Part shown: positions 29,749 to 40,110 of the stretch, in pieces | How the letters are laid out: each line of letters starts with the position of its first letter | How positions within the stretch are numbered: the first letter of the stretch is position 1 | Assembly: GCA_013820875.1 (NCBI GenBank) | Contig: JACDHS010000009.1 | Location: forward strand, 1-61,497 | Source: Verrucomicrobiota bacterium | Lineage (GTDB): Bacteria > Verrucomicrobiota > Verrucomicrobiia > Limisphaerales > JACDHS01 | Length of the DNA stretch: 61,497 nucleotides | Direction of reading: 5' to 3' | The notes under the pieces: generated by a model | The model's input: the letters and a program-made list of their open reading frames with translations, nothing else | Database searches by the model: none | What the model was told of the DNA's origin: nothing | Program-made: the position numbers and the translations under genes

Positions 29749-32700
29749 ATGCCTCAGAAAGAAGGAGACGATTTTTCATTACAGCGTGGTTTACGTGGAT
29801 TTCTCTTGGCCTCATGCGCTTTTCTGTTGTTTATCGCAACCAGTTGGTGCGCGTCGGCCCAAGGTCAGGGCGGAGCACCTTTTCGCGGGGATAGAATTCT
29901 AATAAAGCCCGCTGCTGGCAAAGAGGCGGCGCTGCAGAACTTTCATGCCAGAGGCAACATCCGTGTCGTTCGGCAATTCCCCGCTTTTGACAACATCCAG
30001 GTGCTCCAACTGCCTCCAGGCGCCGGTGTCCGGCACATGATTCTTAATTACAAGCGAAGCGGGTTGGTTGATTTTGCGGAACCTGACTTCCAACTGTTTC
30101 CTGCCTCCACACCGAATGATCCTCGCTATGCTGACGGTTCTCTCTGGCATCTGCATAACACCGGGCAAAGCGGAGGGGTTGCCGACGCCGACATCGATGC
30201 TCCCGAAGCATGGCAAACATTGAACTCAGCAAGCAACATTGTCATAGCCATTGTGGATACCGGCATCCGCTACACCCACGAAGATCTCGCAGCGAACATG
30301 TGGACAAATCCTGGTGAGATTCCGGGCAACGGCATTGACGATGATGGCAACGGCTACGTGGACGACGTCTATGGAATCAATGCCGCGAATAATACAGGCA
30401 ATCCGATCGATACTTTGGGACATGGCACACAGGTGGCCGGTGTAGCGGGGGCGGTGGGTAATAATGGTGTTGGTATTGTGGGTGTTTCCTGGAGAGTCAA
30501 ACTAATGGCTTGTCGCTTCTTTAGTGATTCCGGTGATGGCTTTCTCTCGGATGCAATTCAATCCATTGATTATGCCCGCGCAAAGGGTGCTCACATCATT
30601 AACGCCAGCTTCGTGAACACCAGTTATTCGTCCAGCTTTTACACCGCGATCAATAACTGTCGGACGGCAGGGATTATATTCGTTGCTGCGGCGGGCAATG
30701 ACACGATCAACAATGATGCGACACCGTACTACCCGGCCAGCTACAATCTTGATAACATCGTTGCAGTGGCTGCAACTACCCGGATCGACAGCCTCGCCAG
30801 TTACTCCAATTATGGGGCAACTTCCGTTGACCTCGGCGCACCCGGCTCATCGCTTTATACCACCTATCATACCGGCGACTCGGCTTACGTAATCAATAGC
30901 GGCACTTCATTCGCTTCGCCTTTGGTAGCCGGCGCCTTTGCCTTGATGAAGGCACGTTACCCGCAGGAAACGTATAAGCAATTGATCGACCGTGTTCTCG
31001 CATCCACGGATCCGCTGCCGAGTCTCTCAGGAAAATGCGTCACAGGCGGAAGATTAAATTTGGCAACTGCAATGGGACCGAGTCTGGCATCCGATTTTGT
31101 GGCGAATCCAATCGCCGGCACAGTGCCCTTGACGGTGAATTTCACCAATGCCTCCTTTGGAAACATCACCAATTTCGCCTGGACCTTTGGAGATGGAAAT
31201 ACCAGTTCAGCGGTGAATCCAACACACACTTACACTTCAGAAGGGAATTTTTCGGTGACATTGACGGTCACTGGAACAAACGGACTCACCAGCAGTAAGA
31301 CGCGGACCGTTTCCGCTGTCTCGAATTACACTATCTCGAGCGCCACTTATAACTGGATCGATCCAACCGGAATGACGGCGCTTTCCTTGAGTAACGATGG
31401 TGTGAGTCCCGCCCAATCGCTTCCGTTCAGCTTTAGCTTTTATGGCCAGTCGTATGATCAGATTTACATCAGTGCCAATGGTTTAATTGGTTTCGAAAAC
31501 CAGGGGCTTTCGACGGCTGTCAATGCCGACATCCCGAACGCCAGCCTTCCCAATAACATCATCGCTCCATTTTGGGACGACTTGAACCCGGCTGCGGCAG
31601 GGACCGTTTATGTTGGGACAACTGGCACTGCGCCCAACCGCAAAGCAGTCATCTCATGGGTTGGAGTGCGTCACGTTTCCAACCCGCCAACCACCTTTAC
31701 GTTTCAAGCGGTGTTGGAAGAGGGCTTTCACCGCATCCTGTTTCAATATCAAGATGTGAAGCCGGCGAGCAATCATCAGTCGGCCGCCGGGAAAAGCGCT
31801 ACGATCGGAGTCGAGCACTCGAGCGGATTGGTCGCGGCGAAATATTCATTTAACGGCAGCACGCTATTGAGTAACGGTCAGGCAATACAGTTTACTGCGA
31901 CGTCCAGCGGTGGAATGAATGTGACACCATCCACCAACCTGGTCTCCTCGGGAATTGCGGGAGGGCCGTTCACACCAGCCAGCCAGGTTTATACAATCGA
32001 GAATACTGCAGCCTCCACGTTGAACTGGTCGGTTTCGAAATCCCAAAACTGGGTTTCTCTCTCGGCATCAAACGGAACACTGGCCAGCGGACAAACAGCT
32101 AATGTAACCGTTTCCATCAATGGCAGTGCGAATGCGCTTTTGGTCGGCAGCTATTTCGACACCATTGCTTTCCTGAACCTTGATAACGGGATCGGCGACA
32201 CGACTCGTTCCGTCAGCCTGGCTGTGAATGGAACAACTTCCGTTCTTTCGGTGACGCCAGCCGACGGGTTGTCCGCGAGTGGATACGAAGGAGGGCTATT
32301 CATGCCAGTGTCACAGCTTTACACCCTGCAAAACAGCGGTAATGCCAGTTTAAATTGGTCGGCAACGCATTCCCAAAACTGGGTCAGCCTTTCGGCGACG
32401 AACGGCACTTTGGGGGCGGGCTCCAGCACAACAGTAACGGTCTCCATCAACAGCGAAGCGGCTGCGCTGCAACCCGGCAACTACCTGGACACCGTTGACT
32501 TTGCGAATCTCACAAGCGGAGATGGCAACACCAATCGCACCGTGTCATTGGCGGTCCATCCCGTCCCGCCGCCGATGCTAGTGTCCAGTATCATTTCCAA
32601 CCAGTTCACACTCGAACTGATAGGCGAGCCATTGCAGACTTACGTCATTGATTCCACCGCGGACTTTTTGTCATGGAGTTCTGTGGCAACCAACACCACG

Positions 32701-32778
32701 AGCACCAACGGCACATTCCTGTTTTCTGAACCGATCGCGGGTGCGGATAAAAAGTTTTATCGAGGAACGACTGATTGA
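29749..32778 (+). CDS. Secreted subtilisin-like protease with PKD and BACON-like domains
   Basis: A 1009-residue S8 serine peptidase with a signal peptide (about 17-38) and an I9-type propeptide (about 45-120). The catalytic triad is Asp170 (IVDTG), His225 (GHGTQVAG) and Ser387 (GTSFASP). Residues about 445-530 are a PKD domain (WTFGDGNTS). Residues about 530-720 are a beta-rich domain (YDQIYISANGLIGFENQ). Residues about 725-830 and 840-930 are two BACON-like repeats (SQNWVSLS in each). The last 70 residues form the short domain common to exported proteins here. By family it is an extracellular protease for nutrient release. It is a single gene, 62 bases after the MFS gene. Confidence 0.93.
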   Translation: MPQKEGDDFSLQRGLRGFLLASCAFLLFIATSWCASAQGQGGAPFRGDRILIKPAAGKEAALQNFHARGNIRVVRQFPAFDNIQVLQLPPGAGVRHMILNYKRSGLVDFAEPDFQLFPASTPNDPRYADGSLWHLHNTGQSGGVADADIDAPEAWQTLNSASNIVIAIVDTGIRYTHEDLAANMWTNPGEIPGNGIDDDGNGYVDDVYGINAANNTGNPIDTLGHGTQVAGVAGAVGNNGVGIVGVSWRVKLMACRFFSDSGDGFLSDAIQSIDYARAKGAHIINASFVNTSYSSSFYTAINNCRTAGIIFVAAAGNDTINNDATPYYPASYNLDNIVAVAATTRIDSLASYSNYGATSVDLGAPGSSLYTTYHTGDSAYVINSGTSFASPLVAGAFALMKARYPQETYKQLIDRVLASTDPLPSLSGKCVTGGRLNLATAMGPSLASDFVANPIAGTVPLTVNFTNASFGNITNFAWTFGDGNTSSAVNPTHTYTSEGNFSVTLTVTGTNGLTSSKTRTVSAVSNYTISSATYNWIDPTGMTALSLSNDGVSPAQSLPFSFSFYGQSYDQIYISANGLIGFENQGLSTAVNADIPNASLPNNIIAPFWDDLNPAAAGTVYVGTTGTAPNRKAVISWVGVRHVSNPPTTFTFQAVLEEGFHRILFQYQDVKPASNHQSAAGKSATIGVEHSSGLVAAKYSFNGSTLLSNGQAIQFTATSSGGMNVTPSTNLVSSGIAGGPFTPASQVYTIENTAASTLNWSVSKSQNWVSLSASNGTLASGQTANVTVSINGSANALLVGSYFDTIAFLNLDNGIGDTTRSVSLAVNGTTSVLSVTPADGLSASGYEGGLFMPVSQLYTLQNSGNASLNWSATHSQNWVSLSATNGTLGAGSSTTVTVSINSEAAALQPGNYLDTVDFANLTSGDGNTNRTVSLAVHPVPPPMLVSSIISNQFTLELIGEPLQTYVIDSTADFLSWSSVATNTTSTNGTFLFSEPIAGADKKFYRGTTD

Positions 32779-32894
32779 TGGAGAGCGAATTACCAATGCC
32801 GGCTGCGGTAATATCGAATCAATGAAAAAACGCGTTGCGGCAACTGTTTGATTGCTCCCAGCAATGGGTGCTTCGGATTCACACGCTGGAATCC

Positions 32895-34331
32895 TCAGGC
32901 GAGAATGGCTTTCACGACATCCCCATGCACATCAGTCAGTCGAAAATCGCGTCCGGCATAGCGGTAGGTAAATTTCTCGTGATTAAAGCCAAGTAGATGA
33001 AGAATCGTCGCGTGCAGGTCATGAACATGGACCTGATTCTCGACAGTTTTGAAACCAAAGTCATCGGTGGCGCCATAAATCGTTCCGCCTTTCACCCCTC
33101 CACCCGCCAGCAGCGCAGTGAATCCGAATGGGTTATGATCACGGCCATATTTCACTTCGCCTTTGTCGCTTAGTTCCACTGTGGGAGTGCGCCCGAATTC
33201 GCCACAGAAAAGGATCAACGTGTCATCGAGCATTCCGCGTTGCTTTAAGTCTTTGATGAGCGCGGCGACGGGCTGATCAATTTCTTTTGCCAGTTTGCGG
33301 TGGGATTCTTCGATCTTCTCGTGATTGTCCCAGGGTTGGCTCGCACCATGCCAGAGTTGAATGAACCGGACGCCGCGTTCGAGCAGTCGACGCGCAATGA
33401 GTGTCTGGCGACCATGCACGCCATCACCATACATTTCCCGGATGAATTGCGGCTCATGGGTAATGTCGAAAGCATCGGCCGCTTCCATCTGCATGCGGTA
33501 GGCGAGTTCGAAGGATTGAATGCGTGCTTCGAGCCGGCCATCCCGCTGCCTGGCTTGCTGATGTTCTTCATTGAGATGGCGCAACAAATCAAGCTGCTGG
33601 CGCTGATCCTTCATGGAAGCATGATTGCTGCGAATATTTTCAATGAGCTTCTCGATCCTGGTATGTTGGGAATCGATGTAGGTGCCCTGATACATGCCCG
33701 GCAGGAAACCGTTCTGCCAGTTGTCATTCTCTTTCACCGGATACCCGCCGGGACACATTACTATGAAGCCCGGAAGGTTCAGGTTCTCGGAGCCGAGTCC
33801 GTAAGTTACCCATGAACCCATACTGGGCCGGCTCTGCACGGAATCGCCGCAGTTCATCAACATCAGGGACGGCTCATGGTTCGGCACTTCGGCTTTCATG
33901 GAGCGAATCACGGCAAATTCATCAATGCACTCGCCGATATTCGGAAACAGTTCGCTCACTTCGATTCCGCTCTGGCCATACTTCTTGAACTTGAAAGGTG
34001 ATGGAAATGCCGCACCGGTCTTTCTCTCGGTCTTGATGTATTCGCCGGGCAACGATTGGCCTGCATATTTTTCAAGGGCTGGTTTGGGGTCGAAAGAATC
34101 CACATGCGATGGACCGCCATTGAGAAAGATATGGACCACACGTTTGGCGCGGCCGGGAAAGTGCGGGGCTTTGGGTGAAAGCGGATTCGTAAGTTGCGCT
34201 GCGTGAGCACCTGGCACCAGGAGATTCGGTTCGCCGAACAATGCCGCGAGACTGACGGCGCCCATGCCCATCCCGCATTTACGCAGAAAGTCGCGGCGAC
34301 TGAAAAAATGATTTTTGAAATTGGCTTCCAT
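32895..34331 (-). CDS. DUF1501 exported protein
   Basis: A 478-residue protein of the DUF1501 family, related to the sulfatase/phosphatase fold and abundant in Planctomycetes and Verrucomicrobia. A Tat-type signal (SRRDFLRKCGMGMGAVSLAALFG) covers residues 12-34. Conserved strings are FLNGGPSHVDSFDPKP, CGEFGRTP and DHNPFGFTALLAGGGVKGG. The function is not established; it usually occurs as a pair with PSCyt1/PSD1 proteins. Here its start lies two bases after the stop of that partner gene, so the two surely form one operon. Confidence 0.93.
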   Translation of the reverse strand: MEANFKNHFFSRRDFLRKCGMGMGAVSLAALFGEPNLLVPGAHAAQLTNPLSPKAPHFPGRAKRVVHIFLNGGPSHVDSFDPKPALEKYAGQSLPGEYIKTERKTGAAFPSPFKFKKYGQSGIEVSELFPNIGECIDEFAVIRSMKAEVPNHEPSLMLMNCGDSVQSRPSMGSWVTYGLGSENLNLPGFIVMCPGGYPVKENDNWQNGFLPGMYQGTYIDSQHTRIEKLIENIRSNHASMKDQRQQLDLLRHLNEEHQQARQRDGRLEARIQSFELAYRMQMEAADAFDITHEPQFIREMYGDGVHGRQTLIARRLLERGVRFIQLWHGASQPWDNHEKIEESHRKLAKEIDQPVAALIKDLKQRGMLDDTLILFCGEFGRTPTVELSDKGEVKYGRDHNPFGFTALLAGGGVKGGTIYGATDDFGFKTVENQVHVHDLHATILHLLGFNHEKFTYRYAGRDFRLTDVHGDVVKAILA

Positions 34332-34333
34332 TT

Positions 34334-37300
34334 TTAGTCCACAAATAAGAATTCGTTCGAGAGCAGGAGTACCTGCGCGTATTTCTCCAGGGCAGTCAGC
34401 GGCTTTTCAATTGCGTCCGAAGGACCACGGAATTCTTTCTTTGCGTTCCATTCCCTGGCGTAACCATTGACGTCGCGAACTGCTTTCGGCCCGACCATCC
34501 GAATGAGCGGCGCCCAAAGGAAGTCGTTGTTATTCAGACTGGTGTGGATGGAAACCACGAAATCAATCGTGTCGCCTTTCTTCACTTCCAGGTTCTCGAC
34601 TTTCGCGTCGGCACTTTGATTGTGCAGAATCCAATTACCGAGCAATCCCTGGCGACTGGAAACCATGTAAGCGCGGATGCCTTCACCACGCGCGCGTTCA
34701 TGCTGAAGGATACCCTCAATGGAAATCGCGCCATCCACGGGAGAAACCCAGCGACGGACCACCGCATGTTGCAAATTGTTCCCGGCGTGCCCACCCGTCT
34801 CCGTCAGTTGTAGCCAGCCAAGTTTGGCGTCTGGCCAGTTCCTGCCACCCTGCCACGCCTCACCGGTAAAATGCGGCAACTCTTTAAACTCCTTCAGCGA
34901 TTGGGCGGATGCATCAAATTCTCCATAGCCATATTTCCAGGCAGAAGGAATGCGACTTGCAGATTCTTCCTGCCAAACGGTTTCAGCGCTTTGCAGAAAG
35001 GACAGCCCGGCATGCAGTTGCCGAGGGGTAGGATCGCGTTGATAAACCACTCTGTAGAAATTCTGAATTGTCTTCGCCGATAGTGCCGGGCCGTTGTTTC
35101 CGGCTTTCATCTTTTTTAATTTTTGCGTTGGTTGTGAATCCGTCCCGCTCTCGATGCGAGTCGCCAGCGCCCGTGCCTGCTCCACGACGAACTTCCCATT
35201 CAGGAAGAATAAGGCCTGCTGCGGAACGGTCGTTTCAGAGCGCTGCGGCGTGTGCATATCGGGATTTGCGAAGTCGAAAATGCGCAGCGTTCCGGGGAGA
35301 AATTGCCTGTCAATGTATCCGTAGATGGAGCGTCGCTTGCTGAATGGCGGTTTGAAAAATTCCTCCGCTTTCCCTCCGGATCTAAGATCGAGTTCGCCCG
35401 AAGCAAATAAGAGCGCATCGCGCAAAGACTCGAAATCCAAACGCATCCGGTTCATGCGCCAGAGCAGCTTGTTTTCAGGATCAACGGCAGCAACCTGCAT
35501 CTGGCCCTTGGTTGCAGGTTCGTCGCTCGATTGTTGATACACCGCCGACAACATGATCAAGCGGTGCATCTTCTTAATGGACCAACCTTCATCCATAAAA
35601 CGTTGGGCCAGCCAGTCGAGCAATTCCGGGTGACTCGCAGGTTCGGCGCGGACACCGAAGTCGCTGGTGGTTTGCACAAGGCCTGCGCCGAAATGGTGCG
35701 ACCAGATGCGATTAATCATCACGCGTGCGGTGAGTGGATTGTCTTTGCTGGCAATCGCTTCAGCCAACTCGCGACGACCACTCCCTTTTTCGAACGGCTT
35801 GCGGTCGGCTGAGGAGAGGATTTCCAAAAAACGTCGCGGCACTTCTTCCCCTTTATTTGAGGGACTTCCGCGAAGGAAGATACGCGGGTTCATCTGCGTT
35901 ACACGATCCTCCATGATGACCGCGTACGGCGGTGCGCCCGGCGATTGGACGATCCAGCGTTCCAGTTCTACGAAAAGTTTCCCGAGTTGCACACGGCTTG
36001 GTTCATCGAAGTACCATTCGATATCCACCAGGGCACCGGTTGGAACTGCCGCAGGAGAATTCGCAGCGTAGAGAACCTGCCTCAATTGTTCTTCGTCTTT
36101 GGAGAGAGCTTTGGTGTTTCCTGCCGCTTCTTTCCATTTGTTTTCCACGCTGTCGAACAGGTTGCCGTAAAGGGTCGCCACCTCGCGCATGGAGCCGGGC
36201 GGTTTTTCTTCGAATGCCGCACGCACAATGGGATTGAGTTTCTCGGCAAGTTTGGTCAGCGGAGAAATGATCTCGCTCGCTTTTGCCGCAAATTCTTCTT
36301 CCCGTAGCGCAGCAAAGGCATGCCACGGCGCCCAGATCGGGTCGTCTTTTTTGGTTCCAACAAGGTACGAACTCCATCGCCGCACCACCACTGGGTTCAC
36401 CTCGTCCGATTGCACAAAGGAATAGAATTCTTCCGAAGGAAATTTGTGCACATCAAGAGCAGCGGCCAGGTATTCGGTGACTTGCGAGCGGAAATTTTTA
36501 TTTTGCTCCTCTCGTTTCGCGCTGAGTGTGCTTTGGTATTTTTCCTCGCGCCGTTTGAGTTCGTTTTCGAACTCGAGGTAGGCCTTGGCTGAAATAGCGG
36601 ATGAAGAGAGCGGCACCGCGCGTTCGCTGCCTCCGGAAAAGACGCCATACAAAGAGTAATAATCCGCCGTGGGGATGGGATCGTATTTGTGATCGTGACA
36701 ACGGGCGCAACTAACCGTCAGCCCCAGCGTGCCGCGCGTCACGACATCAATGCGATCATCAATGATGTCATGAACCACTCCGAGGAAACGGCGTCCCAAA
36801 GTTAAAAACCCCATCGCGGCCAATGCTTCGCGATCTGCGCCATCCATCTGGTCGGCGGCCAGTTGCAGGCGTAGGAATTCATCGTAAGGCATGTCTTCAT
36901 TCAGCGCGCGAACCACCCAATCCCGATAGGCATACGAATGAACGAATTTCGTTTCTTCACGGCCATAGACATAACCTTTGGTATCGGCATAACGCGCAAC
37001 ATCAAGCCAGTGCCGTCCCCAGCGCTCTCCGTAATGTTGTGAGGCCAGCAAACGATCCACCACCTTTGCAAAAGCGTCCGGCGATTTGTCGTTCACGAAA
37101 GATTCCACTTCCTCGAACGTTGGAGGCAACCCGGTAAGATCGAATGTGGCCCGGCGAATCAAGGTGCGTTTCTCAGCGGGAGATGACGGATGCAATCCGT
37201 TTTCCTCGAGCTTCGCGAGAATGAATTGATCCACCGGTGTGCGGGCCCACTTCCTGGTCTTCACGGTTGGGAGCGGGGGATTCCTGACCGGTTGAAAAGC

Positions 37301-37747
37301 CCAATGCTCTTTGGCATTGATCGAACTCTTCCTGGTGGCGACGACATTGTCGCGCGGATCCGGTGCACCCATGTTTACCCAGGCAATGAAATCAGCAATT
37401 TGTGTCTCGCTCAGTTGGCCACCCGCTTTTTTGGGCGGCATCTGCACCTTCTCATGTTTGTAGGCGATCGCTTCGAGGAGAAAACTGCTGGCGGGATTGT
37501 GTGGAACGATGGCAGGTTTGCCGGAGATGCCCCCTTTGCGAATGCCCTCTTTGCTATCCAGCCAGAGCCCGCTTTTCAAGTCATCTGCTTCTGCGCTGTG
37601 ACATGGGTAACAGCGATCCGCCAAAACCGGACGAATCCGTTTTTCAAAAAAATCCAACTGTTCAGGTGACAGCTCCCTGGCACCCAGCGGCAAAAGCAAC
37701 GCCATGCACGACATGAGACACAACCATTTAAAAAGCCATTTCTGCAT
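34334..37747 (-). CDS. PSCyt1-DUF1549-DUF1553 exported protein
   Basis: An 1137-residue exported protein. After a signal peptide (about 1-24) comes a planctomycete-type cytochrome c domain (PSCyt1) with the haem motif CYPCH at Cys46, Cys49 and His50. DUF1549 follows (from HWAFQPVRNPPLP to the DHKYDP block), then DUF1553 (NPLTARVMINRIWSHHFG near 680). A carbohydrate-binding-like insertion is possible after residue 930. The start at 37747 is preferred for the signal peptide; 37771 is also open. The family is often placed in sulfated-polysaccharide degradation clusters, which fits the nearby sulfatase, though a direct role is unproven. First gene of the operon with DUF1501. Confidence 0.93.
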   Translation of the reverse strand: MQKWLFKWLCLMSCMALLLPLGARELSPEQLDFFEKRIRPVLADRCYPCHSAEADDLKSGLWLDSKEGIRKGGISGKPAIVPHNPASSFLLEAIAYKHEKVQMPPKKAGGQLSETQIADFIAWVNMGAPDPRDNVVATRKSSINAKEHWAFQPVRNPPLPTVKTRKWARTPVDQFILAKLEENGLHPSSPAEKRTLIRRATFDLTGLPPTFEEVESFVNDKSPDAFAKVVDRLLASQHYGERWGRHWLDVARYADTKGYVYGREETKFVHSYAYRDWVVRALNEDMPYDEFLRLQLAADQMDGADREALAAMGFLTLGRRFLGVVHDIIDDRIDVVTRGTLGLTVSCARCHDHKYDPIPTADYYSLYGVFSGGSERAVPLSSSAISAKAYLEFENELKRREEKYQSTLSAKREEQNKNFRSQVTEYLAAALDVHKFPSEEFYSFVQSDEVNPVVVRRWSSYLVGTKKDDPIWAPWHAFAALREEEFAAKASEIISPLTKLAEKLNPIVRAAFEEKPPGSMREVATLYGNLFDSVENKWKEAAGNTKALSKDEEQLRQVLYAANSPAAVPTGALVDIEWYFDEPSRVQLGKLFVELERWIVQSPGAPPYAVIMEDRVTQMNPRIFLRGSPSNKGEEVPRRFLEILSSADRKPFEKGSGRRELAEAIASKDNPLTARVMINRIWSHHFGAGLVQTTSDFGVRAEPASHPELLDWLAQRFMDEGWSIKKMHRLIMLSAVYQQSSDEPATKGQMQVAAVDPENKLLWRMNRMRLDFESLRDALLFASGELDLRSGGKAEEFFKPPFSKRRSIYGYIDRQFLPGTLRIFDFANPDMHTPQRSETTVPQQALFFLNGKFVVEQARALATRIESGTDSQPTQKLKKMKAGNNGPALSAKTIQNFYRVVYQRDPTPRQLHAGLSFLQSAETVWQEESASRIPSAWKYGYGEFDASAQSLKEFKELPHFTGEAWQGGRNWPDAKLGWLQLTETGGHAGNNLQHAVVRRWVSPVDGAISIEGILQHERARGEGIRAYMVSSRQGLLGNWILHNQSADAKVENLEVKKGDTIDFVVSIHTSLNNNDFLWAPLIRMVGPKAVRDVNGYAREWNAKKEFRGPSDAIEKPLTALEKYAQVLLLSNEFLFVD

Positions 37748-37833
37748 AGGGACTGCCGGAGAGTATGCCAAAGGTGAGCGCGCTGGAAGCAGGTTTTCCC
37801 GGGGACGACGAACGATCCAAACCTTGGTACCAG

Positions 37834-37901
37834 ACGATGTCAGGAGGCTCTGAGATTTTCTTCGCGAATCGCATCGGTTAGTTGGAGCCTCCTCACGTCG
37901 G
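37834..37901. repeat. Interrupted palindrome upstream of the PSCyt1 operon
   Basis: Arms of about 16 bases (CGATGTCAGGAGGCTC, ending at 37850, and GAGCCTCCTCACGTCG, ending at 37900) pair at 14 of 16 places. They are separated by about 33 bases. It lies in the 37748-37979 gap between the operon and the next gene, and could be a dispersed repeat of this genome. Confidence 0.7.
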
Positions 37902-37979
37902 CTGCTACGAATGTTACAAAAAAGAGCCGCCCGGTGTTACGCCACCATTCACAGAGTAATTCGTCCACCTGTCGACGCA

Positions 37980-39461
37980 TCAAGTCTGCTGGTAACTCAC
38001 CGCCGCAACTCGACAGGTGCCACAGAAGAATGCGTAGTAAACACCTTCTTCACAGGGCTTTTGCGAACTACAATCGAACTGCGCGAGGAATGGCATTGGC
38101 TTCTGACACTCGGGACAATCGGGAAACTCTGCGCCTTGCACCCACATTGGAATTCCGCCAAGTGTGTTGCTGATCCCGAATGGCTCGGCCGCAGCAAACG
38201 GAGTCCACTCCTCCTTGCGGAGATATAACGTGCAGGGCGGTCGGTCATCCTGATATGGGAAATCGGCTTTGCCGCTAACGGGAAGAACGACTGCCGATCC
38301 ATCCTCGGAGTATTTGGAATATACGGTTCCGCCGTAACTGGCACAGTGCAGACAGGCCAATACACGCCGTGGTGCCATTGAGCGCATCCCTGAAAAGAGC
38401 TGCGCGGGCAAAACACTGAAATCAAACAGCCACGCCAGTGGCCCCCCGCAATGGCCGCACGTGTCACCACTTGAAACCCGGCAGGGAACTTCCGATGAGG
38501 TGTCTTTATCGGCGGTAGTGTTGAGCCGATAGCACTGTAACGAAATCAAATCTTTGCGTTTGCCTTGTGCGTCCAGAGACCAGCCAGCATGTCGCAGGAA
38601 TGTTTCAAGCTCCGCGAAACGTCCGGTGGCCCATGTCGGGGGATTCTCCCGCCATCGGACAAATGCTTCGCGAGCGGCTTCGCCTCGCGTCCAGGCAAGC
38701 GACATCAGTAGCCAACCGGGTGCCACAGTAGATTTTTCTATTTGTTCAATCAACTGGTGCGCTACTGCGCTGGAAGCATCTCGATACACGTGTCCGTATT
38801 CTTCGTGTTGCACCAATTCAGAGGCATGAATTCCTAAACCGTCGCGGCGAAATGCAGCTAAAGCGCCGAGCACATTCGTTCCGATTCGCTTATTCTCTTT
38901 TGAGGAATCATCCAGGTATTGCAATGCCTGCGCAACCAGGAGGCTCACCTCATTCTCCTCGATCTCAAGGTGCCACGAAATCCATTGTTCGTCGGGGATG
39001 GGCGTTCGCACCCGTTCGGCAGCGGCGACAAGTAAAGTTTCGGAATCCGGACTGAGCTGCGGCATGGCAAGTCGAGTGAGGTCAAGAGCTCCTCGCAGCC
39101 GTAAAACCAGCGTCGCAATCTCCATCACTTTATCTTCATACAAACCGCCGCGCTCCGGAAACACTCCAGTAATCGGTGGCACGTAACCATTCAGTAATCC
39201 TGGAACAATCAATCCATAGCGAAGGAGCAAGCTATCCTCTTCTGGTTGATCGTGAGACTTGAGATACTGCTTTAACTGTTCTATCAACCCCGGAACCCTC
39301 GCATGTTGTTCGTCGGGGATATCGCCGGCCCGCAATGCCTCAACGAACATGTACAGGTGTCCGCCATAGTCGCTCAACGCATTGCCAAGGTGTTCTCGGA
39401 AGACTGATTCAGCGGTGATCATTCCTGAGTGAAGATCCTTGTGGTAACGATCACAGTTCAA
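37980..39461 (-). CDS. CxxC-rich protein of unknown function
   Basis: A 493-residue soluble protein without a signal peptide. The first 320 residues are helical and unrecognised. The C-terminal part carries at least four CxxC knuckles: CGHCGG, CLHCAS, CPECQK and CGTC. The last 90 residues (GGIPMWVQGAEFPDCPECQK, FLAQFDC) resemble DUF1963/YwqG-type domains. Zinc binding is likely (inference). A 649-base repeat region lies upstream (39462-40110), and nothing in the neighbourhood suggests a role. Confidence 0.75.
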   Translation of the reverse strand: MNCDRYHKDLHSGMITAESVFREHLGNALSDYGGHLYMFVEALRAGDIPDEQHARVPGLIEQLKQYLKSHDQPEEDSLLLRYGLIVPGLLNGYVPPITGVFPERGGLYEDKVMEIATLVLRLRGALDLTRLAMPQLSPDSETLLVAAAERVRTPIPDEQWISWHLEIEENEVSLLVAQALQYLDDSSKENKRIGTNVLGALAAFRRDGLGIHASELVQHEEYGHVYRDASSAVAHQLIEQIEKSTVAPGWLLMSLAWTRGEAAREAFVRWRENPPTWATGRFAELETFLRHAGWSLDAQGKRKDLISLQCYRLNTTADKDTSSEVPCRVSSGDTCGHCGGPLAWLFDFSVLPAQLFSGMRSMAPRRVLACLHCASYGGTVYSKYSEDGSAVVLPVSGKADFPYQDDRPPCTLYLRKEEWTPFAAAEPFGISNTLGGIPMWVQGAEFPDCPECQKPMPFLAQFDCSSQKPCEEGVYYAFFCGTCRVAAVSYQQT

Positions 39462-39498
39462 GAGAGCAACGCAATTTGCATTAGGTTTGTGCGAAGCA

Positions 39499-39720
39499 GT
39501 CCAAATACGGTGGGGTTTTCCTGTGTGAAAACCCTGACTTCTGCCTTCCGCAAATCCTCGTGAGGTTTGGTGCGTGCGTGTTTTGTTTTGAGATATATGG
39601 ATGGGCGGAGTTGGTTTTCATTAGCTTTGAAATAGCAACACGCACGTACCAGACTTGGTGAGGATTTGCGGAAGGCAGAAGTCAGGGTTTTCACACAGGA
39701 AAACCCCACCGATTTTTTGG
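39499..39720. repeat. Long inverted-repeat (MITE-like) element
   Basis: A perfect 51-base inverted repeat: 39509-39559 is the reverse complement of 39660-39710. The 100-base spacer continues the pairing imperfectly for about 25 bases on each side. Outside the perfect arms, CCAAA...CGG and its complement extend the pairing to about 39499 and 39720. Single strands could form a hairpin of over 75 bp. No target duplication is obvious. Short reading frames within it are not called. Confidence 0.9.
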
Positions 39721-39721
39721 A

Positions 39722-39741
39722 GCATCACCTAGCGGTGATGC
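39722..39741. other. Short perfect hairpin
   Basis: GCATCACC, a TAGC loop and GGTGATGC form a perfect 8-bp stem directly after the long inverted-repeat element. There is no T-tract, so it is not a terminator. Confidence 0.6.
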
Positions 39742-39775
39742 AGAGGCGATGTTTGGGTTCAGCTTCGTCAGTTTG

Positions 39776-40036
39776 CCCAGCAATGTTTTGCGGATTTGTC
39801 GGGCATCGGGTTGTGGGGATGAATTTTTACAGGAAAAACCGTGTGTCGCTTCGTAATGCTTTCCGGTCCGTGGATACTTTTCCCCTCTGCTTTTTGATGC
39901 CTCTGAACCCGGGAAAAAAGGTCCGATTCACGACGAGATCGGCATTTTTTCCGGCGGAAAAGTTCTGATCAGAAGCTGATAACGATTTTTCCCGCCGGTA
40001 AAAAACACCCCCCAGACTCTGACGGCAATTTTTCCC
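39776..40036. repeat. Dispersed direct repeat, copy A
   Basis: Shares long near-identical blocks with 45952-46290, including 52 identical bases that end in GAACCCGGGAAAAAAGGTC (near 39931). The right half is a short tandem array of about 43-base units, each with a CCGGCGG or CCGCCGG centre between T and A runs. Copy A has fewer units than copy B. No gene is seen in 39462-40110. Confidence 0.88.
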
Positions 40037-40110
40037 TCAACCACGCAGCCGAGACACACCTTTCGTTCGTAATGGCCACTCTCGGGGAAGCCGTGAGCGG
40101 TCCTCATCAT

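Noticed and set aside
39458-39968. Short frames on both strands in the inverted-repeat element
   Set aside because: Both share the peptide KAEVRVFTQENPT because the arms are inverted copies; no sign of a real gene.
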